From: Apoda limacodes
Taxonomy: Eukaryota > Arthropoda > Insecta > Lepidoptera > Limacodidae
Assembly: GCA_946406115.1 (NCBI GenBank)
Contig: OX291557.1
Coordinates: 15,098,501 to 15,162,500, forward strand
DNA: 64,000 nucleotides
Direction: 5' to 3'
The position numbers were made by a program, and so were the translations under genes. Within the stretch, counting starts at the first letter, position 1. Each line of letters starts with the position of its first letter. This document shows, piece by piece, positions 56,301 through 64,000 of this stretch. The notes beneath the pieces are model-generated. The model made no database searches. It saw only the letters and a program-made list of their open reading frames with translations, and was not told the origin of the DNA.

Positions 56301-58659
56301 AGTCATCGCCTTTAATAAACCCGACAATATCGAGACAGTCATGACGCTTCGACAGAATGTAAAACTGGCTTTACACCACCTGACTGACCATATGTAACGC
56401 CAGGCTAGCATAGGCGCACATTACCTCACGATTGCTTTGTCTCAACGCCTTTGATTGCCGACTGAATGAAATTATTGTTTAGTCTGTGATCCTGTCACCG
56501 CTGCTCACATACAACACTCACACATGTGCGTGTGTATACACATGCCATTTGTTTTTTAGTGTTACTAGCCAAGAATAACGTAGTTTTTGTATAAAGAAGC
56601 CAGTGTGTGACAAACAATCTATGTGAACACTGAATGTGTTAATGCTTATTTTAATAAAAGGGTCTACAATAAGATTTTAACTTTCCATTAGGCATAATAA
56701 TAATACAAGCTACACAAATATTGCCAAATATTAGTGTATAATAGAACTATTCTAAAGAGACATGTGTTTCCAGATTTATATTTCTATGTAATGCCTATAC
56801 CTACTTGCTATTTATAAATTTATCGTTTAAGGCGTTGTAAAAAATAATTTTCCTAATAATCTCAAACACAAAATTTCTAGTCAAAAGTTTACAGATTCCT
56901 CATAGTTTGTCAAAATAAAACTTTCACTTCCTGTATTAATAAAATATTGGACATGTGTTTAGTTAAAAAAAAAATTTGCAACCTTACATTGATTTGTTTC
57001 GTTTCTGACCGAACAGGCTCGTATGGACCTTTTTCCTTGACGATAGTTTTAAACTTAAGTTTTTTTTTGTCTTTCAGGATTTGTTTGTCTAGGAACAGCG
57101 GGTGAGCCGTTAAAAGATATCAAGCGCTATAGTAAATTGGATGATGATATTACAATAATGAAGAAAACTCTCGAATGGCGCCATTTGGCTCCAACGTGCC
57201 CGGACACCGTGCCGTGCACACCTTGCGTAGATACTGATCCATTTATTGTCTACGATTGTCCTGCTGTATACTTTAGTGGGAATTCCAGCGAATTTGCTAC
57301 TGATATGTATGAAGGTCAGATATTTTTGTTGATATAGGTACATTTATTGATGTCACTGTTACTGACACAAACAAACCACCATGCCACAGACACCACAAAG
57401 TAGAAAATCTCCAAAACTTTTATTTTTAGAGTTTAGTTTCCCGCGTTTCTAGTGCTTTCCTAACGTGCCGCGTTACACGCGTCAGTGCGGAGGGAGCAGG
57501 CGCGGAAGACACACGTAAGCGTGTATTTGCTAATTTTGAATTTTGTCAACAAAAATTGTAACACTTTGAGGCTGTATAACTTTAGATGTCACGGTAAAAT
57601 TTTATGAATTTTTATTTTTATATGTTAAGTAATTAATGTTTATTCAGGGTTTTATAAAAAAAAAAAAAAAAATTGTTATGGCAATTTTTGAGATGAAGAC
57701 TGAAATTTCTGTTTGTTTTATGCCACTTGTAATAAAGGTTGTGATTATGCATACACGAGTTTTGTTTCGTTTATTGTTTATTGATTTTATTTTTTGACAT
57801 TCAAGTTTCATTTTTAATCAAAAAAAAAAGGTCTACATGTCAAATTGTAATAAGTACTTTAATGTAAAATATGTCTGCCAGACTACCACGTCAGCAAAAT
57901 TGAGAAAATAAGTCCACGTCAGTTGCAGAGGGTTAAAGTTTAATTCTTTGTGAGCATGTTAGTATTAGTTATCATATAGTAAGATATAAATAAGCAACTA
58001 GCAATGATCTCGAATCCTAAAATGTCTTTCTATAAATTAAAACTGTCTTAAGTGAACCGTCAACAATTTTATAATGACAAAAAAAATTAATTTTAGCGCC
58101 CCTTACATAAGACTGAGGAATGAGAAACATTTTTTTGGTGAATCTTTATATAAGGAATCTATATTATCTATGTAATCTAAAATGGATTAAAGGTTCCTTC
58201 GCAACTTTTTTTTTAAATATAATATGCAAATTAGTTATGTACTTTGGATAAGTGGCAATTTTTTTTTTCTGAAACATTTTTATACACAGTGTATTCTAAA
58301 AAAACGTGAAGAGTTGGTAAGCGCAGCGTGGCTCTCTCCAGCCAGGACGACCCATAACCTGAAAGAGGCAGCCGGAATTTAATGGATGGGAACGGCGAAG
58401 GACCGGGTGTGGGGGCGTTTATCAGGATAGGCCACACAATAGGTTCTTGTTTAGGTTTTTTATTCTAGTACCGCAAAATAAATATACGATAGAACTTAAC
58501 TTGCCCGGTTTTTTCTGTCACTGCTTTAGTTTTTTAACTTTTTCAGGTGGTGATGGACAACGCGTACGATTGGTGTGTGTTCCCGACTTCTGTTCAACAA
58601 AAACCGTGGCTGTTGTCAACTTAGCTAATTTGGAATGTTATAGCATGACGTTTATGTGA
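46999..58659 (+). CDS. POLD2: DNA polymerase delta subunit 2, complete, 8 exons
   Basis: Exons: 46999-47357, 49999-50120, 50684-50777, 53156-53307, 54735-54911, 55422-55493, 57078-57314 and 58547-58659 (TGA): 1,326 nt, 441 aa (human 469). All junctions are GT-AG and in phase. Family knowledge: POLD2 is the B subunit that bridges the catalytic and other subunits of the replicative polymerase; it has an OB fold and an inactive calcineurin-like phosphoesterase fold. Seen: the N-terminal helix region ([12 protein letters not shown]), OB strands ([20 protein letters not shown]), LISGLNMAS at the phosphoesterase start, [47 protein letters not shown]...[16 protein letters not shown], and the ending [15 protein letters not shown]. 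An ATTAAA at 58699 lies 40 bp past the stop. Confidence 0.97.
47908..48150 (+). repeat. Non-LTR retrotransposon fragment in POLD2 intron 1
   Basis: Matches 22239-22510 of the longest copy (the TLSKVSDWG and [16 protein letters not shown] segments) with deletions, then jumps to the 3' tail ('gccaccttagtagtat') and an A-run. Confidence 0.85.
48295..49560. repeat. Mixed repeats in POLD2 intron 1
   Basis: Includes an 'aaaatcaaaattctttttat' start (48308), a 'gcctccacaggcggcacccg' block at 48710-48800 whose relative lies at 52671-52800, and AT/CA-rich 'acatatacatacatacat' runs at 48900-49060. No open frame of note. Confidence 0.55.
49999..50120 (+). CDS. POLD2: POLD2 exon 2
   Basis: Residues 120-160: [20 protein letters not shown], then the OB-fold strand [20 protein letters not shown]. 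Acceptor TATTGCAG, donor TAG|GTATGT, phase 1. Confidence 0.96.
50684..50777 (+). CDS. POLD2: POLD2 exon 3
   Basis: Residues 161-191: an acidic turn ([18 protein letters not shown]), end of the OB fold. Donor TAG|GTATGA, phase 2. Confidence 0.95.
50778..53155. other. POLD2 intron 3 (2.4 kb)
   Basis: No exon seen. It holds a GC-richer element at 51285-51480 with 'acgtgacaa'/'ttgtcacgt' inverted pieces, and a second copy of the 'cctccacaggcggcatccg' repeat at 52671-52800. Confidence 0.6.
52671..52800 (+). repeat. 'cctccacaggcggcatccg' dispersed repeat
   Basis: Same order of blocks as 48640-48800: 'aagaatacaaagaa', 'gtatgacacatgaa', 'ttttagggaa(c/t)gtaacgacccg'. The family is not named here. 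Confidence 0.75.
53156..53307 (+). CDS. POLD2: POLD2 exon 4
   Basis: Residues 192-242: [20 protein letters not shown] through [11 protein letters not shown], the start of the phosphoesterase fold. Acceptor CTTTTTAG, donor CAG|GTGCTA, phase 1. Confidence 0.96.
53500..53680 (+). repeat. 'aaccgacttcaaaaaaagga' dispersed repeat
   Basis: A widely known lepidopteran sequence: 'ccgacttcaaaaaaaggagg', 'gacctgtatgtatgtatgtc', 'gcatcaaaatcggttcagcc'. Probable end of a non-autonomous element; in POLD2 intron 4. Confidence 0.65.
54311..54480 (-). repeat. GC-rich element, inverted relative of 25334-25500
   Basis: Read on the minus strand: 'gcagccattactgctccacc', 'gagcctctaaggagtctcag' and 'cttgggttgtcgctcttggg', in the same order as in 25351-25475. 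In POLD2 intron 4. Confidence 0.7.
54735..54911 (+). CDS. POLD2: POLD2 exon 5
   Basis: Residues 243-301: [20 protein letters not shown] through [20 protein letters not shown]. The MPG-x-DP element replaces the catalytic loop of active phosphoesterases. Phase 1 end. Confidence 0.96.
54990..55363. repeat. Inverted-repeat element in POLD2 intron 5
   Basis: 'cgatagaaaagttctcg' (55108 on) pairs with 'cgagaatttttctatcg', and 'gcatacattttgt' with 'acaaaatgtatgc'. The 123-codon open frame across it shows no protein family signal and is probably incidental. Confidence 0.6.
55422..55493 (+). CDS. POLD2: POLD2 exon 6
   Basis: Residues 302-325: [20 protein letters not shown], matching the human block ending VTNPYQATIDG. 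A 72-nt exon; the piggyBac-like element begins 33 bp after it. Confidence 0.95.
55527..56213. mobile_element. Non-autonomous piggyBac-like element at a TTAA site, 687 bp
   Basis: TTAA lies at 55523-55526 and 56214-56217. The left end reads CCCTTATGGTGCCTGGTGGG; the right end, reverse-complemented, reads CCCTTGGGTTACCTGGTGGG. Each is followed by a small palindrome (GGGTCTGTCGGACCC and a relative). A CCC terminus within TTAA duplications is the piggyBac signature. There is no transposase, so it must rely on a partner elsewhere. Confidence 0.85.
57078..57314 (+). CDS. POLD2: POLD2 exon 7
   Basis: Residues 326-404: [60 protein letters not shown]. It is the most conserved stretch of the gene. Confidence 0.97.
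57315..58546. other. POLD2 intron 7 (1.2 kb)
   Basis: AT-rich, with no exon. A GC-richer patch at 58310-58430 ('ggctctctccagccaggacg') on the minus strand looks like a decayed transposon coding piece. Confidence 0.5.
58547..58659 (+). CDS. POLD2: POLD2 exon 8 and stop
   Basis: Residues 405-441: [20 protein letters not shown] to LECYSMTFM, then TGA. The C-terminus stops soon after the core fold, without the Gly/Asp tail of the human protein. Confidence 0.96.
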
Positions 58660-59364
58660 TATAATTTAGTATAATAATATTGTACCTATTTGTAAAGAAT
58701 TAAAAAGAACTACTTTCATGTCTTTGTTTCAATCGTAATATATGTATGGTCAAATTAGTCAAACCCATCTGCGTAGTAAAATTTTTGCATGAGACTAAAG
58801 CCAAAATACAAGGAAGTAATTTGCACTATTCTCCACTACATTAATCGACGGGAAATTGCGTACTTTGTCAACTAGTATTGAATTTGTCTTCGTTGGAAAT
58901 ACTATCCTCGCAATTATTGATCAGTACCTATATCCTATACTAAGGAGAAATCTTTCAGTTCAGTAGATCCAAATTCGTGACAGCGGTAGACCGACAAATA
59001 TAATACGGATGGGCAGTATTAGATAAACTCCATCAGTACTTAAAGACTTCAAGCAGTAGACATGGTCCACAGAAGAACTTATTGGCTTCATACATTAGCT
59101 GAAAGTCACTTGGCGGTCTATACAGAGTAATGCTCTAAGTTTATTTACGTGACTGAATTCGTAATTAAGAAATAGGCAGAAATATTTAAATAATCAAACA
59201 TAGCTCGAAGGATTAGTAAGCTGTAGTGGCAATCTTGTTCTTCTTGCCAGCTTTCATACGTCCCCACTGTCGGGGCAAGGTCCTCCCCTTATAAATCGAA
59301 GATGATTTGGGCCATATTCCACCAGTGCGGATTGTGGAGTTCACATTCACAAATGTATTTTTTA

Positions 59365-59640
59365 TTAAAGTGAAAACTTCTTTAGCGGCGTTGTGCACTT
59401 TTTTTTAATGGGTAAAAAATGTTAACTTGCGTCAGGTTACGTGTCCTGATCGAAAATGCGTAAGATGCAACTCGCGTCAGGACACGTGACCTTTATGTAC
59501 ATTAGGTTAGTTTTTATTTTGAGTATTTGGCGATTATGAGTAGTACAGAGAGGTTGGATATGGGATTTTAATTCTTTGACGGATTGAGATGTCAAATATA
59601 CTACGTCGAAAAGTAAATAAACAAACATTATTATTAAATA
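59365..59640 (+). repeat. Second locus of the 45020-45365 repeat (single unit)
   Basis: 'aacttctttagcggcgttgt', 'acctttatgtacattaggtt', 'gagaggttggatatgggatt' and 'ttgagatgtcaaatatacta' in the same order and orientation as at 45020-45365, without the tandem duplication. Confidence 0.85.
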
Positions 59641-60019
59641 GCTAGTATGTTTTCACTTCTGCCGGCACTACCAGAGTGCAACATGTTTTTTTTTTCTTAA
59701 CGTATGTAGGTTTCCTCACGATGTCTGTGTACTTGAGAAATAACGTATTATGTTATTAATTAGGTTTAATTTTATGGGCTCAGTTGACCGAAACTTTACC
59801 ATATCTACTCTACACCACAATGGACCTAATAAACTTCCGTGAGAAAGGAAAATAGGGGCATCAACTGAATAAGTGACCACTAAATAAGCAGAATTACAGG
59901 AATGGGTAATTTGCTATTATCCAGAGCATTAGGATCCTTAAGTCTGGGAAGAGACTGCCTACCGTTAATATAATGGGCTGTGTTTTCAGTAATTGTTTGA
60001 AATCATGACCATGACTGCT

Positions 60020-60100
60020 TTTTACCATCGCACCGCTCGCCATCGGCAGGGTGCATACCTTAGAACCTAAATGGTCGTGCATAGTGTTTTTGCAGTGACT
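60020..60100 (+). repeat. Small LINE fragment
   Basis: 'taccatcgcaccgctcgcca' and 'tcggcagg' match the YNRTARHRQG-coding part of the LINE at 22795-22830; the rest is decayed. Confidence 0.7.
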
Positions 60101-60494
60101 AAAGGCTAACGTTGGATCTGTTGTGGTAGCTAACAAGCTAATAAAGATGCTAGCATCGCAATCACGTATTATTGACAGCAGTATAAAACTACAGGCAAAC
60201 CCCAAGGCGCACCGCGCATTAAGGAATCTAGGAGGCTTTCTCTACCAGTACTATTCAGTATACAACAATGTACTCTGTGTCCTCGACACACATGCCTGCC
60301 GTTCAGTGTGAGAGTGAGTGAACGTGTTGTGGAACACCGTGTTGTTACACATGCTATCGAAACACCATAAAATCGGTAAAGTCTTCACTGTTTTCGTTGT
60401 TCATATATTGTACGTATAGTACTACTATCACAGAAAAGGAAAACACTTGTTAAAGAAGACAAGTGTCAACAAAAACTAAAAAAAAATATGCCAC

Positions 60495-60704
60495 ATGAAC
60501 GTTATGCATAAATTGGAAGGAGATGATCGTAACGACTATTTTAAAAACTTCATGCTCTATTCATTTTCCATTTTATTTTTCTTATTCATCACAGCGAGCT
60601 ACATAGAATACCAATTCCGCACAGCAGTCTCCAACAAACCGACGAAAAAATTGCCCTTATCACGCATGACACGCTATAGTAGTGGCAGGGTGGCAACAAT
60701 CTAG
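60495..60704 (+). CDS. Small single-pass membrane protein candidate (69 aa), unknown
   Basis: The intronless frame begins MNVMHKLEGDDRNDYFKNF, has one hydrophobic segment (MLYSFSILFFLFITASYI, about residues 20-37) and ends in a basic tail (KPTKKLPLSRMTRYSSGR). Codon third positions are mixed and not simply AT-rich, and no known repeat overlaps it. I do not recognise the family. The layout (acidic N-terminus, helix, basic C-terminal tail) would suit a small membrane protein, but a chance frame of this length is possible. No clear promoter or poly-A signal was assigned. Confidence 0.35.
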   Translation: MNVMHKLEGDDRNDYFKNFMLYSFSILFFLFITASYIEYQFRTAVSNKPTKKLPLSRMTRYSSGRVATI

Positions 60705-61242
60705 GGAGGTAGGAATCCCCTGCCGCGATACTGCTCTGCTAGAAAGGAAAATTAGGATACTACCCCTGGTTGCCTACGCACATCAAAATTAAGGAGGCCA
60801 CTCAGGGTCATCCCCATCCCTACGTCCTAGATTGCAGTATTACCTATACGTACACACGTGTCGAGAACGCATTTTGAACGCAGCCTGAGTAGTGTTGCCA
60901 GTACTATAGTTTTTTCCACTGAACCTTTTTTTCATAATAATGTAATTTGGCATAAGTAAATATTAATCACGCCGTCGAAGTGGTAAAATAAAAGCTTGAA
61001 AAAAATTTTTTTAGGTTCTCCCCCACAATAGGGAAGATTCCTTTTTTTTTCTTGCCTATCCCATTCTGCGTGTCGTTGAATAGGTCATTTAAAATATAAA
61101 GGAAGGGTCATAGAGTGGGAAGAGTGAATCCCCTCATCTCTGACACCATTCCTGTTAAAAGGTAATGCACCATTTATAGAAAAAGGGTAAGACGTTCAAT
61201 TTAAATAAAATTCCACTGCTAAACGGTCACTTGGCTAGTATT

Positions 61243-61539
61243 CCGGGCCGGATTTAGAGGTCTGGAGGCCTCAGGGCAACAAAGGAATGGAGGCCCCCTG
61301 GCCCCAAATTATTTTCCAAATAAAATGATATTTTTTTTTTCAGTCGAATATTTCAATAAATAATTTATTTTGAAACCAAGTAGATTCTTTTAGTATTTAA
61401 CAGACATATATAAATATAATCAGAAACAAGAATAATCTGAAATTAATTTTTTGCGTAAACGAACGGAACCTTTCGAGCTTCAAAGGAAAAGATTTTTTCC
61501 CAAGTCTACTGTCGTTGCCCTCCCCTAAATCCAGCCCTG
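61243..61539. mobile_element. hAT-like MITE ('c-gggc-ggatttag' ends)
   Basis: Left end ccgggccggatttagagg; right end, reverse-complemented, cagggctggatttagggg. The interior is AT-rich and non-coding. A clean 8-bp target duplication could not be shown. Confidence 0.6.
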
Positions 61540-61746
61540 AGGCTATACAAGAAGCCAACCTATCAGCTCTTCGCATTGCTCCTCGCCACTGCACTTTATT
61601 TTGTGCTAAAACCAGCCTCAGTCACTTACTCCGTTTGACAACGCCTCGCCACATTTTTCAACGTAGTTAACTAAACTGTTTTCGGCACCAACCTCAGACA
61701 TTCTTGTTAAAAATTTAACTTTGAATATTAACATTTTTCTAACCTG

Positions 61747-61775
61747 AGGTGGCAAACAAGCTTACGGTCCCAAGG
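61747..61775 (-). repeat. Minimal LINE tail remnant
   Basis: Only 'ggtggcaaacaagcttacgg' and a few more bases of the recurring tail remain. Confidence 0.6.
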
Positions 61776-63499
61776 TTAAGCTCATAATATTTCGTTCTCA
61801 AATTCGCATTTTTTGAGGTTATAATAATATTTTGTTTCGTTTTCTCACTAAACGAACTTTTAAAAAGAGTGCTATAAATATGCACCAACTACAGCCGATT
61901 TGATGCCAAATTTCTGCTAAATTATTGGAAATCCAACCTTTTAATTTATATAACTTGAATCAATTTGGTTTTTATTTGAATCTCAGAAATGACCTTTACT
62001 GCCTATCTAGTTTTCTATGGTAATAAAGATTTGACATCTTTACAGTTATAATGGACTTTAGAATAAAGACTTGGCAACATTTTTTGTATTCTTCTTTCAC
62101 TCATTTTTATAAATTAATAGAAGTTAAAGGACGTACTTGTTTTGAATCCGTGCTATAATTGCGTAAAAGATGGGTTTCTAGTTAACCAAGCGTTTGCACA
62201 CCAACGTGTGCCGTTTCACACGTTCGTAATTAAAATGATGTGAGTATTTGCAAGTCTTCCAATATTTTTATCATACTGACTTATGCTTTAACATAACTCA
62301 TTTCCTATCGTGCATTCCAGCCATGTTGTCAGATTATTTGATTTGTTGTTTATCCTTTGATGAAAGCTATCGCTGTAGGTGAGAGTAAAGGTCTGAGTAA
62401 ATAAAAAGGGGCGCAAGGGAATAAGGTGGTATTTTTTTTATAAAGGACCCTGTGTTTACTTGATATTATACTTATCTTACCTATTGTGATTATATTTTAG
62501 AACGCTCATAGTAACTGTAGTGCGTACAGAAGGTGCTACCGGGTTGTAATAAAAGTACAGACCTGTCAAAATAATCGTCAGTCCTCTGTTTTCGGTCAAT
62601 AGCTTTCACTAAGGAGCGTTTTTTTGCACTCTGTACAGTTTCCGAACAGTGCTACCCTCTTGCTGGCTATGTCGTCATATTGACATATGCTTTGACAGTG
62701 TTATGATCCATAGAATTGTGAATACAAATATGCCTGAAACCCAATGTAGACTTGAATAGACTAAATTATATTATTCTTACCCATCTCTTATTGGGTCTCA
62801 CTGTTAAAATGATTCCAGCTGGTTTTACAATGTTTTCAATGGATTGTGTACAACAACAGCTGTCTCACACCCTCGTTCAAGAATTCAATATCTATGAACC
62901 AGCCCCTTAAATTCTGACTTCATACATGATAGTATAAATAGGTAAAGGTGAAGAAGCCTATAAGTCAAAATGATATATGTGAAGTCTACAATCCGCTTGT
63001 GGGCTATGGCCCAACTCACCCACACCCTAGGTGGAGGGTAGCTTGTGCTCAACAGTGGGGATGTATGAGGCAATCAAAGAAGGATAGATAATTAAATTTG
63101 CAAAGCATTACACAGTTTGAGTTTGCTGGCAAAGTTTGCAGCCAGCATATTTCCTCAGCAAAGTCTGCATTGCCTTTGCAAATTAAGCAACCTTTGGACA
63201 CTTATACAATAATCACCTTATTCTAGACTACTATCATTTATTCATTTTGTAGTCTACTACTAACTATTAAATAAAAAAAAAAGGTTGGAAGATATTGCAT
63301 ATTAGCAATAAGATCTATTTTTATTTTCTGTTTTCATTGTGCAATAAGTATATTACTAAAACTCAGAAAAAATTAGTGTTCCATAAAAGCTATAACAGGA
63401 TAATATAAACTCTATCAAATCAAATGACTGTGTGAGTTCTATATGAGCTGTTACAGGATTGTAATAGAGGGGAGGTTTTTTTTATAACGCTATGCTTGT

Positions 63500-63705
63500 A
63501 TAAATAAAGGCTTACCTTATGGTAAGCAGTCAGCGTAGCCTATGGAGGCTTGCACCACCAAGGGCATTACTTGTGCATTGCCAACTCTTTGAAAAACTAA
63601 TTATTTCTCTCTTGAAGAACCTCATATGGTAGTCCTTAGAGAAAACCTTGGCAGGATGCTTGTTCCCAACCTAAGCATTCGTGGGTAAAAGTTAGTATAA
63701 TTATT
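63500..63705 (-). repeat. Non-LTR retrotransposon 3'-end fragment
   Basis: Diverged reverse-oriented tail: 'ggtaagcagtcagcgtagcc', 'cttgaagaacctcatatggt', 'agaaaaccttggcagg'. Confidence 0.8.
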
Positions 63706-63909
63706 CTTTAATACTGACAGTTTTAACCTTTGGATGAAGATTGTGGCTTGCAACCAATGCCAAGTATTTTCAATGTTTCTGAATGCCATCAACTTTCTTC
63801 ATTTTATCTGCAATCAGCTCCCTAATCCATAATCAAATAAGTTCCAAGGTTTCTTAGTTGTGTGACACCTATTTGGTTATTAGAATTTATATTCTCTAAT
63901 GTAGTGGAC

Positions 63910-64000
63910 CTACGTTGTGGTAAACAATCTAATGGTCTGCCTGATGTAAAGCTGTCACCTCAGCCTATATTATGGATGCTTGCAACACCAGGGGCATTAC
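63910..64000 (-). repeat. Non-LTR retrotransposon 3'-end fragment, runs off the window
   Basis: 'ggtctgcctgatgtaaagct' to 'gcttgcaacaccaggggcat', the same tail, continuing past the right edge. Confidence 0.75.

Larger units (their letters stand above)
58660..64000. other. Region downstream of POLD2 (5.3 kb)
   Basis: No further conserved gene recognised. It contains repeats (59365-59640, 60020-60100, 61243-61539, 61747-61775, 63500-63705, 63910-64000) and one small open frame (60495-60704). Confidence 0.55.

Noticed and set aside
59213..59398. Minus-strand 61-codon frame with Lys-rich end
   Set aside because: Considered as a processed ribosomal protein piece, but no family could be named and it overlaps the 59365 repeat.
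1..64000. CRISPR array, operon, bacterial or viral gene cluster
   Set aside because: No regularly spaced short repeats with unique spacers and no compact prokaryotic or viral genes; all recognised genes are spliced and eukaryotic.

Overview
The window looks like an AT-rich nuclear chromosome segment from an insect, most likely a moth or butterfly. I see GT-AG spliced genes with short exons, and dense repeats of types familiar from Lepidoptera: a Jockey/CR1-like LINE whose 3' end recurs more than a dozen times, 'ctagcttttgcccgcgg' elements, 'ccggccaagtgcgagtcggac'-type elements, and many MITEs. I see no bacterial genes, operons or CRISPR arrays.

Four protein genes could be rebuilt exon by exon. 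Reading frame was checked at every splice junction. (1) 658-869, minus: first coding exon of an axonemal dynein intermediate chain (DNAI2 type); the rest lies off the left edge. (2) 1371-11044, minus: a complete nine-exon MEIOB (meiosis-specific OB-fold protein, Drosophila hold'em family), 422 aa. (3) 20565-41370, plus: GPR155 (LYCHOS / Drosophila anchor), twelve exons found from ATG to stop, with one or more internal exons not found between 26378 and 27256. (4) 46999-58659, plus: a complete eight-exon POLD2 (DNA polymerase delta subunit 2), 441 aa. A tRNA-like gene sits in a GPR155 intron.

The most striking structure is a direct tandem duplication of 5,345 bp (9851-15195 and 15196-20540), identical except for three bases I could find. 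It carries MEIOB exons 1 and 2 with their upstream region. An extra MEIOB 5' end (15687-16389) therefore lies between the working gene and GPR155, and the duplication ends 14 bp before the splice acceptor that precedes the GPR155 start codon. It is either a very recent duplication or two haplotypes joined in the assembly.

Mobile elements make up much of the rest: a 0.54-kb inverted repeat around a LINE reverse transcriptase fragment in GPR155 intron 1; a 2.4-kb hAT element with an 8-bp target duplication nested in a LINE tail, its transposase broken by three in-frame stops and a missing centre; a piggyBac-like element at a TTAA site in a POLD2 intron; a Tc1/mariner-like fragment; and several hAT-type MITEs and foldback elements. 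MEIOB and DNAI2 are both expected to act in male germ cells and lie head to tail about 0.5 kb apart. No new multi-gene system is evident. The points worth following are the MEIOB duplication, the GPR155 exon gap and the large palindrome.
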